From Bacilli bacterium (GTDB lineage Bacteria > Bacillota_I > Bacilli_A > RFN20 > CAG-826), in contig JAKVOO010000001.1 of the NCBI GenBank assembly GCA_022482735.1, forward strand, positions 553,699 through 617,698: a stretch of 64,000 nucleotides of DNA. The letters are read 5' to 3'. This document shows positions 26,232-34,471 of this stretch, piece by piece. Position 1 is the first letter of the stretch. Each line of letters begins with the position of its first letter. A program made the position numbers and the translations under genes. The notes beneath the pieces are model-generated. The model worked only from the letters and a program-made list of their open reading frames with translations. It was not told where the DNA came from and ran no database searches.

Positions 26232-27038
26232 TTAAAAAACAGGCACGACGGCATCGCCAAAAGTATCAACAATAAACTCTTTAATCGCTTCGCTTGTTAA
26301 AACATCAGCCAGAGCTTTAATCGCTGGATGATTTTGGTTTCCATCTCTTACAACCAGCAAATTGGCATAGGTAGTAGCTGCTAGCGAATCTTTGCTTTCT
26401 AAAACAAGAGCGGAAGGAAGTTTTGCTGCTAGAGCGTAATTACCATTGACAACTGCAAAGTCAACATCCTGAAGGGCGTTGGTTATTTGAGCCGCCGCTA
26501 ATTCTACAATGTCAAGATTGAATGGATTATCGATAATATCTAATTTTGTAGCCTCTAGTCCAACTCCCTGCTTTAAAGTAATCAGTCCTTGAGCTTCAAG
26601 GAGAAGTAAAGACCGAGCCTCATTCGTTGTGTCATTAGGAACAGCAATTATATCGCCACTTTCAACGTTTGCAAGATCACTCTTTAATCCAGCATATATA
26701 CCAAGTGGTTCATAGTGAACCGCCACCACCGACACAAGGTGGGTTTTGTTGTTCTTATTAAAGTCTTCAAGGTATGGTAAGTGTTGGAAGTAATTGGCAG
26801 CAACCTCTCCTGACTCGGTAGCTAAATTTGGAAGCACATAATCAGTAAAAACATTTACCTTAACCGTGTATCCATCTGCTTCCAAAATTTCGGCCGCCTT
26901 CTCCATGATTACTCCATGTGGAGTTGGTGATACCGCCACCGTAATTTCCGTTTGACCTTCTTTTAGTAGATAATCTCTTCCTCCACAAGCAGTTAGAGCA
27001 AGTGGTAATAATAATGCAAATAAAACAGTTTTTTTCAT
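26232..27038 (-). CDS. metQ: methionine-binding lipoprotein of the MetNIQ importer
   Basis: 268 residues of the NlpA/MetQ family. The signal peptide ends in the lipobox LTAC. The mature part begins ITVAVSPTPHGVIMEKAAEI, close to the MetQ consensus, and contains YFQHLPYLEDFN and DVDFAVVNGNYAL, with the conserved NxxNxR-like ligand region around VPNDTTNEARSL. It captures methionine (D or L) outside the membrane and delivers it to MetI. It is the last gene of metN-metI-metQ and ends at a strong terminator. The Met-type T-box leader upstream supports methionine as substrate. Confidence 0.93.
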   Translation of the reverse strand: MKKTVLFALLLPLALTACGGRDYLLKEGQTEITVAVSPTPHGVIMEKAAEILEADGYTVKVNVFTDYVLPNLATESGEVAANYFQHLPYLEDFNKNNKTHLVSVVAVHYEPLGIYAGLKSDLANVESGDIIAVPNDTTNEARSLLLLEAQGLITLKQGVGLEATKLDIIDNPFNLDIVELAAAQITNALQDVDFAVVNGNYALAAKLPSALVLESKDSLAATTYANLLVVRDGNQNHPAIKALADVLTSEAIKEFIVDTFGDAVVPVF

Positions 27039-27056
27039 ACTTTTATCCTTTCAATT

Positions 27057-27719
27057 TTATTGATGGCGGTGGTCATATTTTTTGTTGATCCACAGCCCAG
27101 TATTTTGAAAAACAATAACGATGATTACCAATAGCACAACCGTAATCAGCATGATGAGTTTATCATACCGATAAAATCCATAGTTGATAGCTATTGCTCC
27201 TAGACCACCGCCACCGACAAATCCTGCCATAGCGGAATAGCCAAGGATAGTAGTAAGCGCAATCGTCGCTCCCAAGATTAAACTTGGCATCGCCTCTTTT
27301 AAATAAACGTGGACAATTATTTGCCTTGGGCTCGCCCCCATGGCTTCAGCGGCTTCAATTACACCGTGTTCCACTTCATCAAGCGATTGCTCTACAAGTC
27401 GAGCAATAAAGGGAATCGCGGCCACCGTAAGCGGAACAATCGTCGCACTGGCACCGATAGCTGTTCCTACAACTAGTCGGGTTAACGGAATAATTGCCAC
27501 CATTAAAATCAAGAAGGGAACCGAACGGCCCACATTGATAATAACATCCAAAACGCGATAAATAGCTTTATTAGGATAGAGCCCTTTCTTGCTATTGGTC
27601 AACGTAAGTATAATGCCTAAAGGCAGTCCAATCAAATAACTGGCTAGAGTCGAAATAATTGTCATGTATAGCGACTCCAGAATGCCATTACCAATTAAAT
27701 TAATGATTTTTGGATCCAT
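27057..27719 (-). CDS. metI: methionine ABC transporter permease
   Basis: 220 residues from the ATG at 27719, which has AAGGAGG upstream; an earlier in-frame start would lack a ribosome site. Five helices. The EAA loop is clear: VEHGVIEAAEAMGASPRQII, where the permease docks on MetN. Family features include GRSVPFLILMVAIIPLTR and SAMAGFVGGGGLGAIAINYG. Its start lies inside the end of metN (20-base overlap), so the two are translated in a coupled manner. Confidence 0.95.
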   Translation of the reverse strand: MDPKIINLIGNGILESLYMTIISTLASYLIGLPLGIILTLTNSKKGLYPNKAIYRVLDVIINVGRSVPFLILMVAIIPLTRLVVGTAIGASATIVPLTVAAIPFIARLVEQSLDEVEHGVIEAAEAMGASPRQIIVHVYLKEAMPSLILGATIALTTILGYSAMAGFVGGGGLGAIAINYGFYRYDKLIMLITVVLLVIIVIVFQNTGLWINKKYDHRHQ

Positions 27720-28710
27720 ATGTTTCCTCCTTAACGAAGTGAATTTTCCGTTCATTTAGAAAATCAGCTATCTTTTTTTGATCGTCTTTGGTATCAAAAG
27801 TCAAAATCATTTCTCCATATGCCCCGTCATGCAGCGTTTTAATATCGGCGCTAAAAATGTTGGGATGGACTCCGACCTCTCGAGTTAAGGTGGCGATTAA
27901 TGGTTCTTGTAAAATATCGCCATGAAAAACTAGACGCCAAAATGGTTCATTGCAAGGAAGGATGTCCGTTTGATGTTTAAGAATAATCTTTTGGGCTGCC
28001 TCCGATTTTGGCGAATAAAAAATATCCTTTACTTGCCCCTCTTCTACGATTTGACCTTGATCAATTATTGCCACTCGATCCCCGATGGCTTCAATTACTT
28101 CCATTTGGTGAGTAATGATAACCACCGAGATGCCTGTTTGCTCATTTATTGAACGAATAAGGCTAAGAATTTCTCCCGTGGTAGCCGGATCAAGAGCGCT
28201 AGTCGGCTCATCGCATAACAAAACACTTGGATAATTAGATAGGGCCCGCGCAATGGCCACCCGTTGCTTTTGACCACCGCTTAATTCGCTCGGATAGCGG
28301 TCAGCCTTATCCTCTAATCCAACCAACTTTAGCAAATCAGAAACTCGAGCTTGCCGCTCGCTTTTCCGCACGTGCTTAAGCAAAAGGGGAAAGGCAATAT
28401 TTTCCGCAACCGTTTTTTGATTAAGCAAGTTAAAACCTTGAAAAATCATGCCTATTCGCTTACGCACTTCCCGTAGTTTTCCCTTTGTTAAATCGCGTAA
28501 ATTAATCCCTTCAAAGCAAACTTCACCTTTGTCTGGTCGCTCCAGTAAATTTAGGCAGCGAATGAGTGTCGACTTACCCGCTCCGCTGGCTCCGATGACC
28601 CCATAGATTTCACCTTTTTCGATGCTAAAAGAAACATCGTTAAGCGCTACTAAGCGCCCACTTCCGTCGGCAAAACTCTTGGTTAAATGCTTTACTTCTA
28701 ATACTGGCAT
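27700..28710 (-). CDS. metN: methionine ABC transporter ATP-binding protein
   Basis: 336 residues from the ATG at 28710, preceded by GAGGTG; an earlier in-frame ATG falls in the T-box terminator and is rejected. Walker A GASGAGKSTLIRCLN, signature LSGGQKQRVAIA, Walker B VLLCDEPTSALDP and switch His VVIITHQ. The C-terminal ~90 residues (~250-336) form the NIL (MetN-type) domain that binds methionine and inhibits transport when the cell is replete. First gene of the operon, preceded by a T-box riboswitch. Confidence 0.95.
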   Translation of the reverse strand: MPVLEVKHLTKSFADGSGRLVALNDVSFSIEKGEIYGVIGASGAGKSTLIRCLNLLERPDKGEVCFEGINLRDLTKGKLREVRKRIGMIFQGFNLLNQKTVAENIAFPLLLKHVRKSERQARVSDLLKLVGLEDKADRYPSELSGGQKQRVAIARALSNYPSVLLCDEPTSALDPATTGEILSLIRSINEQTGISVVIITHQMEVIEAIGDRVAIIDQGQIVEEGQVKDIFYSPKSEAAQKIILKHQTDILPCNEPFWRLVFHGDILQEPLIATLTREVGVHPNIFSADIKTLHDGAYGEMILTFDTKDDQKKIADFLNERKIHFVKEETYGSKNH

Positions 28711-28724
28711 GCGCACCTCTGCGA

Positions 28725-28986
28725 GTATAAAAAAACACTCGCCCTCCATAAGGACGAGTGTTAAATTCTCGTGGTACCACCTTATTTTATCCGTAGTTCA
28801 CACTACGAACCTCAATGAATACTATCATATTCCGATGCTTTAACGGGCACTCCCGAGAAAAGTTACTATCTTCACTTTTCTAGCTCCTAGGCCATGTTCA
28901 CTAGTTCTCTCAATATCCTCTTACACCAAGTGAGGATTCTCTAGAAAAGATTAAACTAATTACTCTTCCTATTCGTTGCTTTTATA
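28725..28986 (-). ncRNA. T-box riboswitch (probably Met-specific) upstream of metNIQ
   Basis: The minus strand carries the T-box sequence AAGGTGGTACCACGAGAA at ~28766-28784, followed by the terminator CACTCG/CGAGTG and a T-run (28729-28762); the T-box pairs with the 5' side of this terminator to form the antiterminator. Upstream lies a long stem I region. In it GTGAACATG places an ATG at 28893-28895 where the specifier codon is expected, fitting tRNA-Met. Uncharged tRNA-Met would let transcription through into the methionine importer. The specifier assignment is by eye, not by folding. Confidence 0.88.
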
Positions 28987-28992
28987 GTCTTC

Positions 28993-29020
28993 ATTATACA
29001 AAAAACTTTTTTTGACGCAA
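28993..29020 (-). promoter_or_regulatory. promoter of the T-box-metNIQ transcript
   Basis: Minus-strand TTGCGT (29015-29020), 16 bases, TATAAT (28993-28998), placing the start near 28986, in front of the T-box leader. Confidence 0.6.
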
Positions 29021-29042
29021 CAAGAAAACGAAAAAATTTTTT

Positions 29043-29056
29043 TGTAAGCGTTATCG
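29043..29056 (+). promoter_or_regulatory. CcpA-type cre-like site
   Basis: TGTAAGCGTTATCG matches the cre consensus TGWAARCGYTWNCW at 13 of 14 positions. It lies ~25 bases upstream of the -35 box of metNIQ and after the aldehyde dehydrogenase gene. No ccpA gene is visible in the window, so function is unproven. Confidence 0.4.
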
Positions 29057-29094
29057 TTATTTATTTGTAAACTATAAAAAGTCTATTAATTAAC

Positions 29095-29127
29095 AAAAAA
29101 AGTCCCAAAACAAATCTGCCTTGGGAC
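29095..29127 (-). terminator. terminator of the aldehyde dehydrogenase gene
   Basis: Stem GTCCCAA/TTGGGAC (29102-29108 with 29121-29127) followed by T7 on the minus strand. Confidence 0.85.
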
Positions 29128-29139
29128 CATTATTTTGAC

Positions 29140-30624
29140 TTACTTCTTTACGAACATACCAGCTGGTTTTTCAGCAAGGTTAATAATAATATTCTTCGTT
29201 TGGCTATAGTGATCTAGAGCTACTTTGGCCGTCTCACGGCCAACTCCTGATTCCTTATATCCGCCAAATGGAGCACCGGCAGGGAAAGAGTTATAAGTAT
29301 TTACCCACATTCTTCCGGTTCTTACACTTCTGGCAACTTTAAGTGCCGTATTAATATCACGGGTGAAAACACCACCCGCAAGTCCATAGTCGCTATCGTT
29401 GGCAATGGCAATTGCCTCATCAATGTCCTTAAATGGAATTACCACGCCCACGGGGCCGAATATTTCTTCTTGTGCCACACGCATCGAATTCTTCACATCA
29501 ACTAAAAGCGTTGGTTCCATAAAGTAACCTTTAGCCGCATCACCTTCCGTATAACGGTGACCGCCGACTAAAACACGAGCGCCTTCTTTTTGACCGATAT
29601 CAACATACCCAAGTATCTTGTTTAGTTGCCGTTCATCGACTTGAGCGCCCATCTGCGTATTTGCGTCGAGTGGATTGCCAACTTTAACTTTCTTAAAGGC
29701 TTCAGCTAAGCGCGTTACAAACTCATCATAAATATCTTGATGAACAAGAATTCTCGAGCCCGCGGAACAAACTTGACCCTGATTGAAAAGAATGCCCATT
29801 TGCGCTCCTTCTAAGGCCATATCCAAATCGGCATCAGGAAAGAAAATATTGGCTGACTTACCTCCTAATTCCAAAGTGGAAGGAATGATTTTTTCCGCCG
29901 CTGCTAGGCCAATTCCTCTTCCAACTTCAGTCGAACCGGTAAAAGCCAACTTATCCAGACCCGAATGATGAACTAGATAGTCACCGCTCTTTGAGCCCTT
30001 ACCCGTAATAACATTTATAACACCATCAGGAATAATTCCCTGAATTAATTCCATTAACTTCAAAACGCTCAATGAAGTTGTTGAAGATGGCTTTAGTATC
30101 GAAACGTCGCCCGCGGCAATAAGAGGGGCTAGTTTCCAGGCGGCCATTAAAAACGGAAAATTCCAAGGAATAATCTGACCGACAACTCCGACCGGCTCTC
30201 TTAAAATAACATTCATCGTGTTATTGTCGAGCATAGTTGCCACGCCTTCATCCGATCGAATGACGGCGGCATAGTAGCGGAAATGATCGGCGGCTAAAGG
30301 TATATCGGCATTCATAGTCTCCCGAATCGGCTTTCCGTTATCCATCGTTTCAATGGTAGCTAGTACTTCGCGATTGGCATCGATAATATCGGCAATTTTA
30401 TTTAGTATCGCTGCCCGTTCAACTGGAGTGGTTTGGCTCCAAGTTTTAAAAGCTTTATGCGCAGCTTTCACTGCCAAGTCGACGTCTTCATTGCTAGCAT
30501 CGGCTATTGAGGTTAAATATTCTCCGTTCGCCGGATTGAAGACTTTAATTACCGCCTTGTCGCTGGCATCCTGCCACTTGCCATTAATAAATAATTGATA
30601 TTGATTTTTAAATTTTACTTCCAT
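29140..30624 (-). CDS. NAD-dependent aldehyde dehydrogenase
   Basis: 494 residues, the standard length of the ALDH superfamily. Visible motifs: GVVGQIIPWNFPFLMAAWK for NAD binding, FTGSTEVG, the general base Glu in LELGGKSANIFF, and the catalytic Cys in NQGQVCSAGSR. The C-terminal motif MWVNTYNSFPAGAPFGGYK is typical of class 1/2 enzymes oxidising acetaldehyde, other small aldehydes or betaine aldehyde to acids. It is a single-gene unit with its own terminator. Substrate cannot be set from sequence; it may belong to the fermentation or detoxification of aldehydes. Confidence 0.95.
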   Translation of the reverse strand: MEVKFKNQYQLFINGKWQDASDKAVIKVFNPANGEYLTSIADASNEDVDLAVKAAHKAFKTWSQTTPVERAAILNKIADIIDANREVLATIETMDNGKPIRETMNADIPLAADHFRYYAAVIRSDEGVATMLDNNTMNVILREPVGVVGQIIPWNFPFLMAAWKLAPLIAAGDVSILKPSSTTSLSVLKLMELIQGIIPDGVINVITGKGSKSGDYLVHHSGLDKLAFTGSTEVGRGIGLAAAEKIIPSTLELGGKSANIFFPDADLDMALEGAQMGILFNQGQVCSAGSRILVHQDIYDEFVTRLAEAFKKVKVGNPLDANTQMGAQVDERQLNKILGYVDIGQKEGARVLVGGHRYTEGDAAKGYFMEPTLLVDVKNSMRVAQEEIFGPVGVVIPFKDIDEAIAIANDSDYGLAGGVFTRDINTALKVARSVRTGRMWVNTYNSFPAGAPFGGYKESGVGRETAKVALDHYSQTKNIIINLAEKPAGMFVKK

Positions 30625-30847
30625 TACTTTTTACCTCCTGTGGTATAAGTACACTTTAATTTTATGAAGGTGGTTTCTTTTGCGCAAATCAAATGCTTAA
30701 AGACGCTCATACTCTTGTTTATTTCTTCATCGACCTAAATTTGTCAATTGTGATTTACTATGCTAAAATACTGCCGAAGTTAAAGAACCGGTAGAGATTA
30801 TCTAAAAGGCTTTATTCGTTTTATCGCAAGGTAAGGAGGAAAAAGCC

Positions 30848-31354
30848 ATGAATATTTCTCTTCGGCTGGAAGTTAAAAAAAGCGATGCCATCAATATAAT
30901 TCGCTGGTTAGAAAACAAAAACATCACTCAATACTTGAATGAAGATATTAATTCTATTTACTCGCTAAACCGCATTATTGAAAATGGTCAAAGCGATCTT
31001 TTGACCTATTATTTAAATCAGGACGGACGGTTTTTTTTAATTGATGAAAAAGACTTGGGATGCATTGGCTTCTTAAATCTTTTTACTATTCATCAGCACC
31101 ATACTTACGAAATCGTAATTGCTATCGGTGAAGAGAATAATTGGGGAAAACAATATGGGAAAGAAGCAATTAAGATGATTATGCGGGAAACTTTTCTCAT
31201 ATGGCGAATTGAACGACTCGTAGCAAAAGTAAAGAAGAAAAATGAACGCTCTATTAATATGTTTGAACATCTGCATTTTTATAAAACAAAAGAGACGGAA
31301 AGCTACTTTTATTACTCCATCAATAGCAATGAATACTTGAAAAGTTTAAAGTAA
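30848..31354 (+). CDS. GNAT-family N-acetyltransferase
   Basis: 168 residues, of the RimJ/RimL-like group. It begins ISLRLEVKKSDAINIIRWLE. The acetyl-CoA loop region is NNWGKQYGKEAIKMIMRETF, followed by the family motif VKKKNERSINMFEHLHFY near the end. The start is well defined by AAGGAGG eight bases before the ATG. It probably acetylates a protein N-terminus, an amino group of a small metabolite or an antibiotic; the acceptor is unknown. Transcribed alone, divergently from the aldehyde dehydrogenase. Confidence 0.9.
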   Translation: MNISLRLEVKKSDAINIIRWLENKNITQYLNEDINSIYSLNRIIENGQSDLLTYYLNQDGRFFLIDEKDLGCIGFLNLFTIHQHHTYEIVIAIGEENNWGKQYGKEAIKMIMRETFLIWRIERLVAKVKKKNERSINMFEHLHFYKTKETESYFYYSINSNEYLKSLK

Positions 31355-31467
31355 ATTTTTTTCTTTTAAAATAAACTCTCTATTAAGTAAATAATGATTT
31401 TTTCTAACAAAATTAAGTAATAAACCTAGATTTTTTTATTTATCTAACATCTGCTAATCGATGATTT

Positions 31468-32124
31468 TCATTTAGTGTTTTTGGTTTTGGTGTTGTAAAT
31501 TCTTGCCAAATATGCGACTCCAAAAAAGAAAGCAAATAACACTAAAATATAAACTATCATCCATAAACCAACTTTGTCATAGTCCATAAAGAAATAGGGA
31601 AACCGTGTGGTTTCACCACCGGCATATTGATACGTGAATATATTTCCAAAGCCGACAATTAAAGAGAACAAAAGATAGGCAAAAGGAAAGGACAAAGATA
31701 GGAGTAAATCTAGTTTTGTAACAGCCCCTTTTATTGATAAGAAGAGAAATTCTCCAATCATCAAGATGGGCACAACGGCATGGACTATAATATTTAAAAC
31801 ATTAAAGGCCACGCTCGAAACAATATAGGGGACTAGCATTGTCCAGTAAACAAGCATCGTTACTGTAATCCAAATTGCGGATAAAAATGTAATTCTTGTT
31901 AAAGCTGGGCTCGATTGGTAATTTTCTTCTCGATAGTGCTTCAGTGTGTAAAATAGAAGTAATGTGAAAACGATCGCGCAGATAATATTACTTTGATTAG
32001 TGTAATAAAGAAGCATATTGCCATACACTTTCCCTTTAAAAATGCCTAGGCTAATTATTATCCCCAGCCAGCTAACTATGACTTCAATAAACCTTACAAT
32101 GAGTACCATTTGTTTCTTTGTCAT
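31468..32124 (-). CDS. six-helix membrane protein, Pr6Pr family
   Basis: 218 residues with six hydrophobic helices and short loops. The motifs YYTNQSNIICAIVF in helix 2 and IVHAVVPILMIGEFLF in helix 4 are characteristic of the bacterial Pr6Pr (six-helix, FAR-17a/AIG1-related) family. Eukaryotic relatives AIG1/ADTRP are membrane threonine hydrolases of fatty-acid esters using a Thr and a His; here the Thr of YYTNQSN and the His of IVHAVVP are retained, so a hydrolase role is possible but unproven. Stands alone, convergent with the acetyltransferase gene. Confidence 0.75.
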   Translation of the reverse strand: MTKKQMVLIVRFIEVIVSWLGIIISLGIFKGKVYGNMLLYYTNQSNIICAIVFTLLLFYTLKHYREENYQSSPALTRITFLSAIWITVTMLVYWTMLVPYIVSSVAFNVLNIIVHAVVPILMIGEFLFLSIKGAVTKLDLLLSLSFPFAYLLFSLIVGFGNIFTYQYAGGETTRFPYFFMDYDKVGLWMIVYILVLFAFFFGVAYLARIYNTKTKNTK

Positions 32125-32361
32125 TTTACCGTTTTCCTTATTATTGATTATGTATATTGCCTATGGCCTTTTTAGACACACTAACTATTTATTATTGTAT
32201 CTAAAATTCCCATCTATTGTAAATAAGGCATATTTAAATTACTCAAGATAGATTTTACATTTTTTAATTTATCGCCAATTCCAATAATAAATGACATTAT
32301 TCCTGTTTATGAATTTTCCGATAATTTTTTTTATAAATTTGATATATATAAATCAATTATT
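32125..32361. other. AT-rich intergenic region upstream of the Pr6Pr gene
   Basis: No gene or clear regulatory site seen. Beyond it lie the displaced terminator (32362-32384) and the distal attachment repeat, then island sequence without a gene up to 32628. Confidence 0.4.
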
Positions 32362-32384
32362 AAAAAAACTCCCTAAAAGGGAGT
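32362..32384 (-). terminator. terminator, probably the original one of tRNA-Thr
   Basis: Stem ACTCCC-n5-GGGAGT followed by T7 on the minus strand. It directly follows the distal copy of the tRNA-Thr 3' end repeat, so before insertion of the island it would have sat ~10 bases behind the tRNA. Confidence 0.8.
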
Positions 32385-32388
32385 AAAG

Positions 32389-32406
32389 CAAGACAACTAT
32401 GGTGCC
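32389..32406. repeat. distal attachment-site repeat of the tRNA-Thr island
   Basis: CAAGACAACTATGGTGCC, identical at 17 of 18 positions to 37315-37332, which overlaps the 3' end of tRNA-Thr including CCA. Same orientation. Confidence 0.65.
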
Positions 32407-32628
32407 ATATTTGTAACTAAATGCAAGCGGTTTTATGAGTTGTAAAGAAAAGTGCTATTTTTTGGCAGGGAAATGGAAAGTATCCTACAGCAAGTAGAAA
32501 CTGCTACCTTTCAATATAGCAACGACTATGCACGGAGTGGAAACTATATGTACGCAACATGCTAACTATATATAATTATTGATGCAAAAGCCGAAGCACA
32601 AATAGAGTATTGCCAGTTCTTGTTAATT

Positions 32629-33348
32629 TTATTGATTATAATAATCCATCACTATATTTATTGGAACTGAGAATGCAATTCCATAAACTGGATTTCCAGT
32701 ATTGTCCTTAATTCTAAAAGTAGTTATACCAATCAATTCTCCTTTTTCGTTCAGCAAAGCACCCCCACTATTTCCATCATTAATAATCAAGTCACATTGA
32801 ATAACACTTCTCATTTCTTCATTGTAGACAATATTGACTAAAGGGAGACTAACAATACCTTTTGTCACACCGATCCCATGATTTAGTCCATTTCCAACTG
32901 CATAAACTGTATCGCCTGATGAAATTATAGAGCTATTTGCAATAGTTGATGGTTTTATTTCTATATCAGTAATATCATTGATTTGTAAAAAAGCAATATC
33001 TATATTTGAATCATATTTGATCAAAGTTGCTTCTCTATATTCACTTTCATATGAAAACCTAATCTCAAAAGACTCATATGTAACATACAATCCAGATTGT
33101 TTATAGGTAACCATATGCGCATTTGTTACCATCGCTCCATTTTCTTCAATAATAACTGCAGAGCCATATGTGACTAATTCTTCACCAGTATTTGCTTTTA
33201 ACTCAACAACAAAATTTTGCGATGATTGATAAACTTCATTTGAAGTTGGAACTCGCCATAAAAATACATACAATAACACTAAAACTACAGTAACTATGGT
33301 TACTGTATAAATAGTCAATATCATATTTATTAATCTACATTTTTTCAT
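32629..33348 (-). CDS. membrane-anchored trypsin-like (S1) serine protease
   Basis: 239 residues. One N-terminal helix (TVTIVTVVLVLLYVFLW) anchors it with the protease outside. The triad is visible: His in MVTNAHMVTYK (~residue 78), Asp in YDSNIDIAFLQI (~117) and Ser in INDGNSGGALLNEKGELIGI (~193). The protease fold belongs to the DegP/trypsin-like S1 group but there is no PDZ domain, so it is a short stand-alone form. It is the last gene of a four-gene cluster with two lipoproteins and a secreted protein, which are candidate substrates or partners. Confidence 0.88.
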   Translation of the reverse strand: MKKCRLINMILTIYTVTIVTVVLVLLYVFLWRVPTSNEVYQSSQNFVVELKANTGEELVTYGSAVIIEENGAMVTNAHMVTYKQSGLYVTYESFEIRFSYESEYREATLIKYDSNIDIAFLQINDITDIEIKPSTIANSSIISSGDTVYAVGNGLNHGIGVTKGIVSLPLVNIVYNEEMRSVIQCDLIINDGNSGGALLNEKGELIGITTFRIKDNTGNPVYGIAFSVPINIVMDYYNQ

Positions 33349-33376
33349 AAATATTTTTTGGATTATGATTTATTTG

Positions 33377-33907
33377 TTACTGATTTCCAATATTCGGCAC
33401 TCCAACATGTATGCCATTTGTCCATAATCCATCTCCACCATATGACATTTCGGGATACTCATCTTCAGAAAATCTTAATATGTACAAAGACCAGATTCCA
33501 ATATTTTCAGTATCATTAGAATCTTGAATATACCAAATCATTGCTATACGATATTTATCTTCTGTTGTCGTAATATCATATGACATGTTAAACCATTTCT
33601 TTTCAATTCCAGAATCTCTGTCAACTTCAGTTCCCAAACCACCTGTTGTATATGCATCAAAAATTCCATCATAATAATTAAGGAGTTCTAGAGCACTAGA
33701 ATCAAAATCATCTATTTCCGTCGATATATTGTTAGCAAAAAGTTCTTTTACTTGATTAATATCTTCACTTTGCATAGCAGTTAATAGTTTTTCTAAATTT
33801 TTTTCGGCTATTTCACTATCATTTTCAGAATTACACGACACTATGAATAATGTGCTAAAAATGAGTGAAAATATTGAAAATATAGATGTAGTTATTCTTA
33901 TCATCAA
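33377..33907 (-). CDS. DUF5104-like lipoprotein, copy 2
   Basis: 176 residues. The signal peptide ends in IVSC, a lipobox. The mature part has the plan of DUF5104-type lipoproteins: an early helix with NLEKLLTAMQSEDINQVKEL, then a central Tyr/Gly-rich region (LLNYYDGIFDAYTTGG), MSYDITTTEDKYRIAMIWYI and a conserved tail NIGIWSLYILRF. It is clearly paralogous to the next gene upstream (33928-34443), sharing nearly every motif but diverged in sequence. Function of the family is unknown. The tandem copies next to a secreted protein resemble immunity-gene arrays; this is inference. Confidence 0.75.
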   Translation of the reverse strand: MMIRITTSIFSIFSLIFSTLFIVSCNSENDSEIAEKNLEKLLTAMQSEDINQVKELFANNISTEIDDFDSSALELLNYYDGIFDAYTTGGLGTEVDRDSGIEKKWFNMSYDITTTEDKYRIAMIWYIQDSNDTENIGIWSLYILRFSEDEYPEMSYGGDGLWTNGIHVGVPNIGNQ

Positions 33908-33927
33908 TTTATTCCTTAGTTCCTAAA

Positions 33928-34443
33928 TTATGGAAGTCTTGGTTTGGCAACATGAATTCCATTTTCTCCTTCACTACGATAAGCGCTACTTTGATCCGTG
34001 TCATCTTGATATTTTAGTATATAGAGTGACCAAATACCGATATTTTCACTTTGTGAGGAGTCTTTAACGTACCATATTATACCCAAACGATAAATATTAA
34101 TAGTGGTGGTAACATCGTATGACATATCAAAATACTTTTTTTCTATACCATCATTTCTATCAAATGTAGTACCTACTCCATTGCTTGTATACGATTCGTA
34201 TTCCCCTTCATAATAAGAAAACAATTGATCTATATCATCATCAAAACTGCTGATATTTGTTTGAATACTTAAAGCAAAAATGGATTTAATCTTATTTCTA
34301 TCTTGATTATCAAGTGCTTCTAAAAGTTGATTTATATTTTTATCAGCAATATCATAGTCGCTTTCAAAATTGCATCCCCCTAGTGAAAGAAAACAAAAAA
34401 ATGTTAATATTGGGTAAATGATATATAAATTATTCTTTCTCAT
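33928..34443 (-). CDS. DUF5104-like lipoprotein, copy 1
   Basis: 171 residues. Signal peptide with the lipobox LGGC. The mature protein has the same order of blocks as its neighbour: NINQLLEALDNQDRNKIKSI, a YYEGEYESYTSNGVG region, MSYDVTTTINIYRLGIIWYV and NIGIWSLYILKY. Both copies end in an invariant NGIHV-x-x-P segment. It lies 20 bases after the downstream paralogue's start region and 28 bases below the secreted DUF4474 gene, so the cluster is one transcript. Extracellular, lipid-anchored; function unknown. Confidence 0.75.
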   Translation of the reverse strand: MRKNNLYIIYPILTFFCFLSLGGCNFESDYDIADKNINQLLEALDNQDRNKIKSIFALSIQTNISSFDDDIDQLFSYYEGEYESYTSNGVGTTFDRNDGIEKKYFDMSYDVTTTINIYRLGIIWYVKDSSQSENIGIWSLYILKYQDDTDQSSAYRSEGENGIHVAKPRLP

Positions 34444-34471
34444 TGTTTTTCACCATTTTTAATTATTTTTA

